This document shows positions 30,924 to 40,807 of a stretch of DNA of 64,000 bases, piece after piece. The notes beneath the pieces were generated by a model. It saw only the letters and a list, made by a program, of their open reading frames with translations. It was not told the DNA's origin and did no database searches. This stretch comes from Ectothiorhodospiraceae bacterium (GTDB taxonomy: Bacteria > Pseudomonadota > Gammaproteobacteria > Nitrococcales > Aquisalimonadaceae), in NCBI GenBank assembly GCA_020831845.1, contig JAFIFV010000043.1, positions 31,673 to 95,672 of the forward strand. The letters are read 5' to 3'. The position numbers and the translations under genes are program-made. Every line of letters begins with the position of its first letter. Within the stretch, counting starts at the first letter, position 1.

Positions 30924-33121
30924 AACGCTTTCCTCGGGAAACGATACTGCGTGTCGTTCTCTGTCTGCTGCTGCTGGGCTCGCTCTACCTGCTGAGCGTG
31001 GCCACGCAGAACTCCGAGATTTTCGGTGAGCTGCACCCGTGGCTGCTGATCATCAACAGCATCTGCCTGGTGGGGCTGCTCGGCCTCATCATCTGGAATC
31101 TTGCCCGGCTCATCATTCAGTACCGTCAGCGCCAGGCGGGCAGCCGACTCACGGTGAGGCTGGTGTCCATGTTCGTGGTGCTGGCGGTGGTCCCGGTCAG
31201 CGTGGTGTACATCTTCTCCGTGCAGTTCCTGGGGAGGGGTATCGAGAGCTGGTTCGATGCGCGCCTGGAACACCAGGCCATGGAGGATGCGTTGAACCTC
31301 TCCCAGGCGTCTTTCGACACCCGCATGCGCGAGCTGCTGCAGCGCACCGAGCGCGCGGCGCCCGAATTCTCCGGGGTGACCGAAGCCGGCGCTTCCCTTG
31401 AGCTGGGACGGCAGCGGGAGTACCTGGGCGCGGCGGAGCTGACGCTGATGAGCAATACCGGCCGGATCATCGCCACCAGCGCCCGGGAGCCCTCGGCGAT
31501 ACTGCCGCACCGGCCGGAGCAGGATATCCTGGTGCAGTTGCGCCAGGGCCGGAGTTACGTGGGGCTGGATCCGATCGGCGAGGGAGGTCTGCATATCCGC
31601 GTGCTGGTGCCGACGCCCTCCGACGAGGGGGTGCCCAACCAGCGTATCCTGCAGGCGCTGTTCCTGGTCTCTCCGCGCATGGACACCCTGGCGGAAAGCG
31701 TCCAGCTTGCCTATTCCCGTTACCAGGAGCAGGGCTATCTGCGCCGTCCCCTGCAGGACAGTTTCATACTCACGCTGTCGCTGGTGCTGCTGATCAGCCT
31801 GCTGTTCGCGGTGTGGTCCGCATTCTACGCGGCGCGGCGACTGGTGGCGCCGATCCGCTACCTGGCAGAGGGCACAGAGGCGGTGGCGGCCGGCGAGTAC
31901 GGCAAGCAGTTGCCACCGGCCGGGCGCGATGACCTTGGCTTCCTGGTGCGCTCCTTCAACGACATGAGCCGCCGCGTGGCCCATGCCCGCGACCAGGCGA
32001 AGACCAGCCAGGCGCAGGTGGAGGCGCAGCGTACCTATCTGGAAACGGTGCTGGGGCGGTTGTCCTCCGGCGTGCTGGTGCTCGAGCGGGACGGGACGCT
32101 GCGCACCTACAATGCAGCCGCCGAGCAGATCCTGGGGCTGCCCCTGCGCAGTGCCAGCGGCCGCTCGCTGGCCAACCTGACCGCCGGTTACCCGGAGCTG
32201 GAGCCGCTGCCGGGCGTGGTTGCGCGACGGCTGACCGGTGATGCCTCGGAGTGGCGCGAGGAAGTGGTGTTGCAGCGGTCGTCCGGCCGGCAGGTGCTGA
32301 TGTGCAACGGTGCAAGTCTGCCGGGGGCCGGCGTGGGTGGCTACGTGATCGTGTTCGATGACGTGACTGCGCTGATCCAGGCCCAGCGTGATGCGGCGTG
32401 GGCCGAGGTTGCCCGTCGTCTGGCCCACGAAATCAAGAACCCGTTGACACCGATCCAGCTTGCCGCCGAACGCATGCGCCGCAAGTGCCTGCCGGTGCTG
32501 GAGGGGCGCGAGGCGGACGTGCTGGACAAGGCCACCCACACTATCATCCAGCAGGTGGATGCCATGAAGACCATGGTGAACGCCTTCGGCGAGTACGCTC
32601 ATCCGCCGCAACTGCAGATGGTGCCGCTGGATCTCAACGGCCTGATCCGGGAAGTCATGGAGCTGTATCGCAGTGCCAGCGGCGGTCCGGATCTCACGCT
32701 GGAGCTGTCGCCGGAGTTGCCGGAGCTGTCCGCGGATCCGGGTCGTATCCGCCAGCTGCTGCACAATCTGGTCAAGAATGCGCTGGAGTCCACGCCGCCC
32801 GATGAACGTTGCCAGCTTGAGCTCAGGACCCGTAGCGTTGATGATGAGCGCTTTTATGGCGTCGAGCTGTCGGTTCGCGACCACGGACCCGGCTTTCCGC
32901 CCGAGTTGCTCGGCAACCTGTTCGAGCCGTATGTCACCACCAAGGCCCGGGGCACCGGGTTGGGCATGCCGATCGTGAAGAAGATTGTCGAAGAACATAA
33001 CGGCCAGATCACTGCAGAGAACCTGGACACCGGTGCGCAGGTGACCGTTCGCATGCCCTGCCCCGGGCCGCGTGCCGTAACCCCAGCCGCGGGCGCTGCA
33101 GCCGCAGGGAGTCGTTCCTGA
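30896..33121 (+). CDS. ntrY: NtrY-like sensor histidine kinase (HAMP-PAS-HisKA-HATPase)
   Basis: AWAEVARRLAHEIKNPLTPIQLAAERMRRK H-box; KARGTGLGMPIVKKIVEEHNG; 741 aa. Confidence 0.93.
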   Translation: MVHMAGGSLKRFPRETILRVVLCLLLLGSLYLLSVATQNSEIFGELHPWLLIINSICLVGLLGLIIWNLARLIIQYRQRQAGSRLTVRLVSMFVVLAVVPVSVVYIFSVQFLGRGIESWFDARLEHQAMEDALNLSQASFDTRMRELLQRTERAAPEFSGVTEAGASLELGRQREYLGAAELTLMSNTGRIIATSAREPSAILPHRPEQDILVQLRQGRSYVGLDPIGEGGLHIRVLVPTPSDEGVPNQRILQALFLVSPRMDTLAESVQLAYSRYQEQGYLRRPLQDSFILTLSLVLLISLLFAVWSAFYAARRLVAPIRYLAEGTEAVAAGEYGKQLPPAGRDDLGFLVRSFNDMSRRVAHARDQAKTSQAQVEAQRTYLETVLGRLSSGVLVLERDGTLRTYNAAAEQILGLPLRSASGRSLANLTAGYPELEPLPGVVARRLTGDASEWREEVVLQRSSGRQVLMCNGASLPGAGVGGYVIVFDDVTALIQAQRDAAWAEVARRLAHEIKNPLTPIQLAAERMRRKCLPVLEGREADVLDKATHTIIQQVDAMKTMVNAFGEYAHPPQLQMVPLDLNGLIREVMELYRSASGGPDLTLELSPELPELSADPGRIRQLLHNLVKNALESTPPDERCQLELRTRSVDDERFYGVELSVRDHGPGFPPELLGNLFEPYVTTKARGTGLGMPIVKKIVEEHNGQITAENLDTGAQVTVRMPCPGPRAVTPAAGAAAAGSRS

Positions 33122-34494
33122 TGACCGCCAGCATTCTAGTCGTGGATGACGAACCGGATATCCGTACCCTGGTTCAGGATATCCTCGAGGATGAGGACTA
33201 CCACGTACAGGTGGCCGAGGACGCCGCTGCCGCCCGCAACGCGCTTCGTCAGCGCCGTCCGGATCTGATCCTGCTCGATATCTGGATGCCGGATACCGAC
33301 GGCATAAGCCTGCTTAAGGAGTGGTCCCAGGGCGCCGGGCTGCCTTGTCCGGTGGTGATGATGTCCGGGCATGGCAATGTGGAAACCGCGGTGGAGGCCA
33401 CTCGCCTGGGCGCCTACGATTTCATCGAGAAGCCGCTGTCGCTGGCCAAGTTGCTGCTGGTGGTGGAGCGCGCGCTGGAGGCGGAGCGGCTTGCACGGGA
33501 GAACCGCGGGCTGCGCGAGCGTGTGGACAGCGTGGTGGAGCCCGTGGGCAGCAGCGTGGTGTTCGAGGCCCTGCTGGAGCAGGCGCGGCGTGTCGCCGGA
33601 CATGATACCTGGGTGCTGATCACCGGCGAATCCGGCAGCGGCAAGCGCACCTTCGCGCATTACATGCACCGCCATAGCCCCAGGCGCACCGGGCCTTTCG
33701 TGGAGGTGGCGGCCGGCTCCATCGCCGGCTCCGGCGCCGCGCCCGAACTGTTCGGCTCCGAGGAAGGTGGCAGGGTGGTCTACGGGCGCCTGGAGCAAGC
33801 CAACAACGGCACGCTGTTCATCGACGAAGTTGCGGACCTGGACATGCAGGCTCAGGTACGACTGCTGAGTGCCCTGACCAGCCGCCGTTTCCACCGTGTT
33901 GCCGGCGTCGAGCCGGTGGAATCCGACGTGCGCGTGCTGGCCGCCACCCGCGTGGACCTGGAGGAACAGGTCCGCGAAGGGCGTTTCCGTGAGGATCTGT
34001 ACTACCACCTCAACGTCGTACCGCTCGCGATCCCGCCGCTGCGCGAGCACGCGCAGGACGTCAGCGAGCTGCTCAGCTTCTACCTGGACCGTTTCCTGCG
34101 CCGGGAAGCCCTGCCGCAGCGCAGCTTCTCCGCCGACGCCGAACGCTACTTGCGCCAGTACGAATGGCCCGGCAACATCCGGGAGCTCAAGAACCTGGTG
34201 CAGCGGTTGCTGATACTCGGGGACGGTCCGGAGATCAGCCTGGACGAGGTCCGGGCAGCCCTGGGTGGTGCATCCGCCAGGCTGCAGCAGATGGCCTCCC
34301 AGGCGGAATCGACCGAACTGCCGTTCGATCGGCCTTTGCGCGAGGCGCGGGAGGCCTTCGAACGCACCTATCTGCAGCGCCAGTTGAGGGAAGCCAGCGG
34401 CAGCGTGGGTGAGCTGGCGAAGCTGGCCGGCATGGAGCGTACTCATCTCTATCGCAAGCTGAAGGCGCTGGGAATTGATCCCAACGATTACTGA
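33121..34494 (+). CDS. ntrX: NtrX-like sigma-54-type response regulator
   Basis: Receiver domain SILVVDDEPDIRTLVQDILEDEDY; ITGESGSGKRTFAHYMH; C-terminal Fis-type HTH; 457 aa. Confidence 0.92.
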   Translation: MTASILVVDDEPDIRTLVQDILEDEDYHVQVAEDAAAARNALRQRRPDLILLDIWMPDTDGISLLKEWSQGAGLPCPVVMMSGHGNVETAVEATRLGAYDFIEKPLSLAKLLLVVERALEAERLARENRGLRERVDSVVEPVGSSVVFEALLEQARRVAGHDTWVLITGESGSGKRTFAHYMHRHSPRRTGPFVEVAAGSIAGSGAAPELFGSEEGGRVVYGRLEQANNGTLFIDEVADLDMQAQVRLLSALTSRRFHRVAGVEPVESDVRVLAATRVDLEEQVREGRFREDLYYHLNVVPLAIPPLREHAQDVSELLSFYLDRFLRREALPQRSFSADAERYLRQYEWPGNIRELKNLVQRLLILGDGPEISLDEVRAALGGASARLQQMASQAESTELPFDRPLREAREAFERTYLQRQLREASGSVGELAKLAGMERTHLYRKLKALGIDPNDY

Positions 34495-34533
34495 TACACG
34501 CGACCACCGCCTGCCACGGCAAAGGCGTAGCGC

Positions 34534-35910
34534 ATGAAAATCATCATTCTGGGCGCTGGCCAGGTGGGCAGCTCGCTGGCGCACAACCTGGCCAGCGAGG
34601 CCAATGACGTCACCCTGGTGGATACGGATGCCCGCCTGCTGCAGGATCTGCAGGACCGGCTGGACCTGCGCACCGTGCAGGGAAACGCGACGCACCCCCC
34701 GGTGCTGATCCGTGCCGGTGCCGACGATGCCGACATGCTGATTGCGGTCACCAACAGTGACGAGGCAAACATGGTCGCCTGCCAGGTGGCCTATACGCTG
34801 TTCCACACGCCGACCAAGATTGCCCGCGTCCGGGCGGTGGAATATCTCAGTCATCCGCAGCTGTTTTCGCCGGATGCCATGCCGGTGGACGTGCTGATCA
34901 GTCCCGAGCAACTGGTCACCCAGTACGTGAAACGGCTGATCGAGCATCCCGGCGCCCTGCAGGTGCTGGATTTCGCCGGCGGCAAGGTGCGCATGGTTGC
35001 CGTGCGTGCCTATTACGGCGGCCCGCTGGTCGGCAAGGAGTTGCGTACCTTGCGCGAGCACATTGCCGGGGACCACGCGCGGGTGGCGGCCATCTTCCGC
35101 AGGGGCAAGCCGATGATCCCCGAGGGCAACACGGTGATCGAGGCCGCCGACGAGGTGTTCTTCGTTGCCGCGCGCAAGAACATCCGCGCCGTCATGGGGG
35201 AGCTGCGCAAGCTGGACAAGCCGGTGAAGCGCATCATCCTGGCGGGCGGTGGCAATATCGGCAAGCGGCTGGCGCAGGCGCTGGAAACCCGCTACCAGGT
35301 AAAGATCGTGGAGCGCTCGCGCAGCCGCGCCCGCGCCATTTCCGAGGATCTGCGCAGAACCATTGTCCTGCTGGGAGACGCCGCCGACGAGGAGCTGCTG
35401 CTGGAGGAAAACATCGAGAACACGGATGTGTTCTGCGCGCTCACCAACGACGACGAAGCCAACATTCTCTCGGGTATGCTGGCCAAGCGGCTGGGGGCGC
35501 GCATGGTGATGTCGCTGATCAACCGACCCGCCTACGTTGAGCTGATCCAGGGCAGCGAGGATATCGACATCGCCATCTCCCCGCAGCAGGCGACCATCGG
35601 CACGCTGCTGGCGCATGTCCGCCGGGGGGACGTGGTCATGGTGCACTCGTTGCGGCGTGGTGCGGCCGAAGCCATCGAGGCGGTCGCCCATGGTAGCCCG
35701 AGTACTTCCAAGGTGGTGGGGCGCCCGATCGAGGACATCAAACTGCCCAAGGGGGCCACCATCGGTTGCGTGGTGCGGGGCGACCAGGTGCTGATGGGGC
35801 ATCATGATCTGGTCATCGAGCCCGAGGACCACGTCATCCTGTTCCTGGTGGACAAGCGCCGGATTCGCGAGGTCGAGCGACTGTTCCAGGTGGGGGTGAC
35901 ATTCCTCTGA
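34534..35910 (+). CDS. trkA: Trk system potassium transporter TrkA
   Basis: [32 protein letters not shown]; two TrkA-N/TrkA-C repeats; 458 aa. Confidence 0.97.
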   Translation: MKIIILGAGQVGSSLAHNLASEANDVTLVDTDARLLQDLQDRLDLRTVQGNATHPPVLIRAGADDADMLIAVTNSDEANMVACQVAYTLFHTPTKIARVRAVEYLSHPQLFSPDAMPVDVLISPEQLVTQYVKRLIEHPGALQVLDFAGGKVRMVAVRAYYGGPLVGKELRTLREHIAGDHARVAAIFRRGKPMIPEGNTVIEAADEVFFVAARKNIRAVMGELRKLDKPVKRIILAGGGNIGKRLAQALETRYQVKIVERSRSRARAISEDLRRTIVLLGDAADEELLLEENIENTDVFCALTNDDEANILSGMLAKRLGARMVMSLINRPAYVELIQGSEDIDIAISPQQATIGTLLAHVRRGDVVMVHSLRRGAAEAIEAVAHGSPSTSKVVGRPIEDIKLPKGATIGCVVRGDQVLMGHHDLVIEPEDHVILFLVDKRRIREVERLFQVGVTFL

Positions 35911-35925
35911 TGGGGTCGGGCACCG

Positions 35926-37374
35926 ATGCATATTGACGCGGTACTGCGGATTCTGGGGCTGCTTCTGGTGCTGTTCAGCATCACCATGCTGCCGCCGGTG
36001 CTGGTTGCGGTGATCTACGGCAATGATGTGTACCCGTTCCTCGCGGCAATGGCCGTGATCATCATTGCGGGTGCGGTGCTCTGGGTTCCGGTCCGCAATA
36101 CCCGGCGCGAGCTCAGGACGCGGGACGGCTTCCTGATCGTAGTGCTGTTCTGGGTAGTTCTGGGCCTGGCGGGTGCGGTGCCGCTGGTGCTTTCGCCGTC
36201 GCCCTCTGTTGGCATCACCGACGCGATGTTCGAGAGCATGTCGGGGCTCACCACCACCGGTGCCACTGTGTTGACCGGTATTGATGATCTACCGCACTCC
36301 ATCCGGTTCTACCGGCAGCAACTGCAGTGGCTCGGGGGCATGGGTATCATCGTGCTCGCGGTGGCCATTCTGCCCATGCTGGGTGTCGGCGGCATGCAGT
36401 TGTACCGGGCCGAGATGCCAGGGCCGGTCAAGGACAGCAAGCTGACGCCGCGTATCGCGGAGACCGCCAAGGCACTGTGGTACATCTATCTGACATTGAC
36501 CATTGCCTGCGCCACCGCCTACTGGCTGGCAGGGATGAGCCTGTTCGACGCCATCGCCCATAGTTTCTCCACTGTCGCCATCGGCGGTTACTCCACCTAC
36601 GACGCCAGCATGGGTCATTTCAACAGCCCGTTGATCGAGATGATCTGCGTGGTCTTCCTGTTCTTCGCCGGGATCAACTTCGCCATGCATTTCGTGGCGT
36701 GGCGGCAGCGCACGCTGCGCAACTACCTGCTGGATCCCGAGGTGCGGACGTTCATCGCAATTCTGGTGACCGTGGGGATGGTGGTCAGCGTCACGCTGTG
36801 GCTGTATGGTCCCTACGACGGGATTGGGGGCACTCTGCACCATGCTATATTCCAGTCTGTGTCCATCGCCACCACCGCCGGCTTCACCACCACCAATTTT
36901 GCCGACTGGCCGCTGTTCCTGCCGGTGTTGCTGATCCTGTCCGCGTTTGTCGGAGGGTGCGCCGCTTCCACGGCTGGCGGGATCAAGGTGGTGCGGTTCC
37001 TGCTCCTGCTCAAGCAGGGCTATCGCGAAGTGATCCGGCTGATTCATCCTCAGGCGCAGGTGCTGGTGAAGATCGGTAACCGCGCGGTGGACGAGCGTGT
37101 GATCGACGCCGTATGGGGCTTTTTTGCCACCTTCATCGCCCTGTTCGGCCTGATGATGATGGTGTTGATGGCCACCGGGCTGGACCAGGTAACGGCGTTT
37201 TCCGCGGTGGGCGCCACCATTACCAACCTCGGCCCGGGTCTGGGGGCCGTCGCTGAGCATTACGGTGATATCGGGCCGGTGGCCAAATGGACGCTGATGC
37301 TGGCCATGCTGCTGGGGCGACTGGAAGTCTTCACCCTGCTGGTGCTGTTTACACCGGCGTTCTGGCGCCGATAG
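35926..37374 (+). CDS. trkH: Trk potassium uptake protein TrkH
   Basis: SGLTTTGATVLTGIDDLPHSIRFYRQQLQWLGGMGIIVLAVAILPMLG; 482 aa. Confidence 0.96.
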   Translation: MHIDAVLRILGLLLVLFSITMLPPVLVAVIYGNDVYPFLAAMAVIIIAGAVLWVPVRNTRRELRTRDGFLIVVLFWVVLGLAGAVPLVLSPSPSVGITDAMFESMSGLTTTGATVLTGIDDLPHSIRFYRQQLQWLGGMGIIVLAVAILPMLGVGGMQLYRAEMPGPVKDSKLTPRIAETAKALWYIYLTLTIACATAYWLAGMSLFDAIAHSFSTVAIGGYSTYDASMGHFNSPLIEMICVVFLFFAGINFAMHFVAWRQRTLRNYLLDPEVRTFIAILVTVGMVVSVTLWLYGPYDGIGGTLHHAIFQSVSIATTAGFTTTNFADWPLFLPVLLILSAFVGGCAASTAGGIKVVRFLLLLKQGYREVIRLIHPQAQVLVKIGNRAVDERVIDAVWGFFATFIALFGLMMMVLMATGLDQVTAFSAVGATITNLGPGLGAVAEHYGDIGPVAKWTLMLAMLLGRLEVFTLLVLFTPAFWRR

Positions 37375-37426
37375 GCGTCCCGCGCCCTTGCAGGCTGCTG
37401 GCGGTTTCGTTTTCCGGGAGGCCGGG

Positions 37427-37738
37427 ATGATCGACAGACTGGAGAAAATGCTGGCTTCGGGGCAGGACTCCGCCATGCTGCGATTCACGCTGGGCGGGGC
37501 CTATCTGAAGGAGGGCCGCGCCGGCGAAGCAGCGGGACATTTGCGTGAGGCGGTTCACCAGCAGCCGGACTATTCGGCGGCATGGAAGCTGCTGGGCAAG
37601 GCACTGGCGGAAGCCGGGGAACGCGAGCAGGCGCTGGATGCCTACGAGCAGGGCATAGCAATCGCCCGTGACAAAGGGGACCTGCAGGCCGCGAAGGAAA
37701 TGGAAGTGTTTCGGCGCCGGCTTCAGAAGCAGGGCTAG
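37427..37738 (+). CDS. small TPR-repeat protein
   Basis: MLRFTLGGAYLKEGRAGEAAGHLREAVHQQPDYSAAWKLLGKALAEAGEREQALDAYEQGIAIA. Confidence 0.85.
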   Translation: MIDRLEKMLASGQDSAMLRFTLGGAYLKEGRAGEAAGHLREAVHQQPDYSAAWKLLGKALAEAGEREQALDAYEQGIAIARDKGDLQAAKEMEVFRRRLQKQG

Positions 37739-37765
37739 GAGCGTTGTCCAATTCCCGCGTTCGCC
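37736..37765. repeat. short remnant resembling the end of the MITE-like family
   Basis: taggagcgttgtccaattcccgcgttcgcc resembles aaggaagcgctcatcaattcccaccttcgcg (62990) and aagggaagcactgattaattcccacgttcgcg (63766); starts at the stop codon of the TPR gene. Confidence 0.4.
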
Positions 37766-37769
37766 GGGT

Positions 37770-38753
37770 TCATTTGGGTATGGGCTTGTTCTTGCCTTTG
37801 TTCTTGTAGGGTTTGCGGACCCCCTTCGGGGTTTTCCTGAATCGCCGGTAGGTCCATTGGTACTGCGCAGGCGCTTGCCGGACACAGGCTTCTATGTCGC
37901 GATTCATGGCCGCGGCCGCCGCCTCGGTGTCGTCGCTGGCGACGTCGTCGTTGCCCCTGCGCACGTGCAGCCGGAAACCGCGTCCCCAGGGCAACCGCTC
38001 GGAGAACACGAAGGCGACCGGCCGGCCGGATTTGCGAGCCATCTGGCATAGCAGCGTCATGGTCAGGGCCGGCTGGCCGAAAAACGGTGCGAAGACGCCG
38101 CTCTGTTCAGGGGTCTGGTCCGGCAGGATGCCGACCATCTCGCCTGCCTTCAGTGCCTTGTACAGGCTGCGGATACCGCTGGGTGTCGCCGGATAGGATT
38201 TCGCGCCGTTGTGCTGGCGATACTCGACCAGCAGTGGCTCCAGGCCTTTTTCGCGCGGGGGGCGGTACAGGTTGTTGATTGGGAAGCGGCGGTTGAGATA
38301 CAGACTGCAGAGTTCCCAGTTCCCCAGGTGCGGTGCGGCCAGCAGCAGTCCTTGCTGCGGATCCCACAGCGCATCCAGCGCGTCCATGGCGTCCGGGTTG
38401 CTGACCAGGCGCTGTAACCGGCGGTCGTCCGCGTGCCAGATGATGCCCATTTCCAGCATCTGCTTGCCCAGTTCCCGGTAGCTGCGCCGTTCCAGTCGGC
38501 GCCGGTCGCGTTCGGGCATGTCGGGAAAACACACGCGCAGATTGGTCCGCACCGTGGTTCTGGTCTGGCCGGGTAGTTGTGAGAGCAGGCTGCCCACCAC
38601 GGCGCCCAGGCCATGGGCCAGCGGTAGGGGTAGCAGGCTGCTCGCGCGCAGCAGGAATTTCAGAACGGCGATGCGTGACAAGAATCGGCCTCTGTCATGG
38701 GGAGAGGAGCAGATGCTACCGCAGGAAGCGATGCCGGTGCACGCTGACACCAA
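37770..38753 (-). CDS. lysophospholipid/lipid A acyltransferase, LpxL/HtrB family (start uncertain, possibly about 38681)
   Basis: LAAPHLGNWELCSLYL; NNLYRPPREKGLEPLLVEYRQHNGAKSYPAT; VGILPDQTPEQSGVFAPFFGQPALTMTLLCQMA. Confidence 0.9.
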   Translation of the reverse strand: MVSACTGIASCGSICSSPHDRGRFLSRIAVLKFLLRASSLLPLPLAHGLGAVVGSLLSQLPGQTRTTVRTNLRVCFPDMPERDRRRLERRSYRELGKQMLEMGIIWHADDRRLQRLVSNPDAMDALDALWDPQQGLLLAAPHLGNWELCSLYLNRRFPINNLYRPPREKGLEPLLVEYRQHNGAKSYPATPSGIRSLYKALKAGEMVGILPDQTPEQSGVFAPFFGQPALTMTLLCQMARKSGRPVAFVFSERLPWGRGFRLHVRRGNDDVASDDTEAAAAAMNRDIEACVRQAPAQYQWTYRRFRKTPKGVRKPYKNKGKNKPIPK

Positions 38754-38844
38754 ACGGTGAAAGGTGGCGAACTAGTGGGGATGGGCACTAGACTTGGTAG
38801 GATCGCCAAGCGACGACTCCGTTCTTCCACAGGGGGCAACAAGC

Positions 38845-39729
38845 ATGAACTGGCAGCAGCAGATGGAATCCATGGTCGCGGGCTGGACGGATATGCAGCG
38901 ACAGATGTGGGACAGTTGGGTGGACAGCGTCAGGCAGTTCGGACAGGCCGGAAGCGGGGCGGAGGACTGGCAGCAGGCATACGCCAAGCGTCTGGAGGAG
39001 TGGGAGAAATCAGTCCAGGAAGCGCTTGAAGCCCAGAAGAGCTGGGCGCGGAAATGGTCGGAAAGCATGGGGGCGCCTTCGGATGCGCCCGAGGCGGCCA
39101 GGCTCTATAGCGAGCAGGTACAGGCCATGATGCATGGCTGGACGGACTCCCAGCGCCAGCTCTGGACGGCCTGGTTCGAAACCGTGCGGGAGTTGGAGCC
39201 GGGAACTTTGTCAGGCGCCTGGGAAGCGGAGAGCAAACAGGTGATGGAAGCCTGGCAGCAGGCCGCCGAGCGTGCGCGTGAGACGTTGGCCGATTGGGCG
39301 CAATCAAACCCGATGGCGGCGGCCATGGCCGAGGCAAGTGCCGCTGCCGGGTCCACGGCGAAAACCACCCCTCGCCCTGCGCCCGCCGCAAAGGCCAAAC
39401 CCGCGCCGAAGGCAAAGCCCAAGTCCAGCACCCGTGCCAAGTCTGCCGCGAGCAGCAAGAGCACGAGCGGCAAACCTGCGGCCGGCAAGGCGGCCAAGGC
39501 CAAGGGCTCGGCGCCGAAGGCAGCGCCTTCGGGAAGGAAGGCATCCGCCGCCAAGGCGGCACCCAAGCCGCGCAAGCCGGCGGCTCCCAAGGCCGCGTCC
39601 GGCAAGCAGGCTACCAGTCCCTCCGGCAAGGCGGATGAAGGGACCGCTTCAACGCCCGCCGCCAAGCCGACATCGGGACAGGCGCCCGGTACAGGTGGCG
39701 GTGCCTCCGGCGGCGACAAGGGGAACTGA
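38845..39729 (+). CDS. phasin/PhaM-like protein with histone H1-like Lys/Ala/Pro-rich tail
   Basis: WQQQMESMVAGWTDMQRQMWDSWVDSVRQFG N-terminus; C-terminal AAKAKPAPKAKPKSSTRAKSAASSK...AAKAAPKPRKPAAPKAA. Confidence 0.7.
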   Translation: MNWQQQMESMVAGWTDMQRQMWDSWVDSVRQFGQAGSGAEDWQQAYAKRLEEWEKSVQEALEAQKSWARKWSESMGAPSDAPEAARLYSEQVQAMMHGWTDSQRQLWTAWFETVRELEPGTLSGAWEAESKQVMEAWQQAAERARETLADWAQSNPMAAAMAEASAAAGSTAKTTPRPAPAAKAKPAPKAKPKSSTRAKSAASSKSTSGKPAAGKAAKAKGSAPKAAPSGRKASAAKAAPKPRKPAAPKAASGKQATSPSGKADEGTASTPAAKPTSGQAPGTGGGASGGDKGN

Positions 39730-39895
39730 GGTTTCCCGCCCGCCGGCGCCGGGTGTCGTGGCTGTGGTGCGACGGGGAGCGGGCACGATAGCCTGGCGCG
39801 AGCGGCTGCGCACCGGATGCAGCTTGTCGGGGACATTGCGAAGGGCTCTACCGAGGACGGGCCCTATCGGCGGCATGAATCGTGGGCAAAAGAAA

Positions 39896-39918
39896 GCCGG
39901 CACATCCGATGTGCCGGC
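39896..39918 (-). terminator. hairpin with minus-strand T-rich tail, candidate Rho-independent terminator
   Basis: gccggcacat-ccg-atgtgccggc perfect 10-bp stem; minus-strand continuation TTTCTTTTGCCC. Confidence 0.65.
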
Positions 39919-39930
39919 AGTAGATATCAC

Positions 39931-40086
39931 TTAGCTGAAGGTGATCTGCGCGTTGGCTGTTCCGAACCTGTCCGTTTGACCTCCCTGACTCAACAAGTGC
40001 CATCCTGGCTCTATCCCTTTGAGTCGTCCCTGGCCGGTACTGCGCTCATCCCTGTTATTGTTATTACTTCCGACGTCGCCATCCAT
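39931..40086 (-). CDS. candidate 51-aa small protein (within a longer TTG-start ORF to 40191)
   Basis: MDGDVGSNNNNRDERSTGQGRLKGIEPGWHLLSQGGQTDRFGTANAQITFS; stop lies 12 bp before the minus-strand terminator hairpin. Confidence 0.35.
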   Translation of the reverse strand: MDGDVGSNNNNRDERSTGQGRLKGIEPGWHLLSQGGQTDRFGTANAQITFS

Positions 40087-40256
40087 GGCGGAAGAGCTTC
40101 CTGCAATCCGTCCACGAGGGAAATTCTGCCACGGTGGCGGAGGAAAGGAAGTCGGTAAAACGCGACAGAGCTTGTAAGAATTTTCTGACAAACCATGTGT
40201 AATTGTCTGACAGCATCCCTTCCGGGTGATCTTTTTCCCGTTTCGGTGACGACCTC

Positions 40257-40709
40257 ATGATCGGTCTGCTGCAGCGCGTGCGTCATGCCAGCGTAAGCAT
40301 AGACGGCGAGCTCGCCGGTGCCATTGATCAGGGGCTGCTGGTGTTGCTGGGGGTGCAGCGGGGAGACGATGAGACCACCGGCCGGCGCTTGCTGGAGCGC
40401 CTGTTGGGCTACCGGGTGTTTCCCGATACCCACGGCAGGATGAACCTCTCGCTGACGGACACCGGCGGCGGCCTGTTGCTGGTGCCCCAGTTCACGCTGG
40501 CCGCCGATACGCGCAAGGGAACCCGGCCCAGTTTCACGCCGGCTGCGGCCCCCGCCGTGGGCGAGGCCTGTTTCAGGCACGTGCTGGAACTGGCCCGAGC
40601 GATGCACCCTACCGTAGAGGCCGGCCGGTTCGGTGCCGATATGCAGGTGGAACTGCTCAATGACGGCCCGGTGACCTTCTGGCTCGAGGTGCCGCCGCGA
40701 CGGGGCTGA
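40257..40709 (+). CDS. dtd: D-aminoacyl-tRNA deacylase
   Basis: MIGLLQRVRHASVSIDGE; NLSLTDTGGGLLLVPQFTLAADTRKGTRPSF; 150 aa. Confidence 0.96.
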   Translation: MIGLLQRVRHASVSIDGELAGAIDQGLLVLLGVQRGDDETTGRRLLERLLGYRVFPDTHGRMNLSLTDTGGGLLLVPQFTLAADTRKGTRPSFTPAAAPAVGEACFRHVLELARAMHPTVEAGRFGADMQVELLNDGPVTFWLEVPPRRG

Positions 40710-40807
40710 AGCCGCCGGTTGCCAGTGGTGGGCGGGCGTCGCCCCGGCGCCTGCTTGTGCTATGATGCCAGCCCTGTTTTCGTGTGGCTGCCAAGGGCTC
40801 AGCGACG

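Noticed and set aside
30800-32998. 732-aa minus-strand ORF antisense to ntrY
   Set aside because: ntrY on the plus strand has canonical kinase motifs; the antisense frame has none.
33136-35931. 931-aa antisense ORF (minus) across ntrX and trkA
   Set aside because: The plus strand encodes clear NtrX and TrkA proteins; long antisense frames are common in GC-rich DNA and the translation has low-information His/Gln/Arg/Gly-rich composition.
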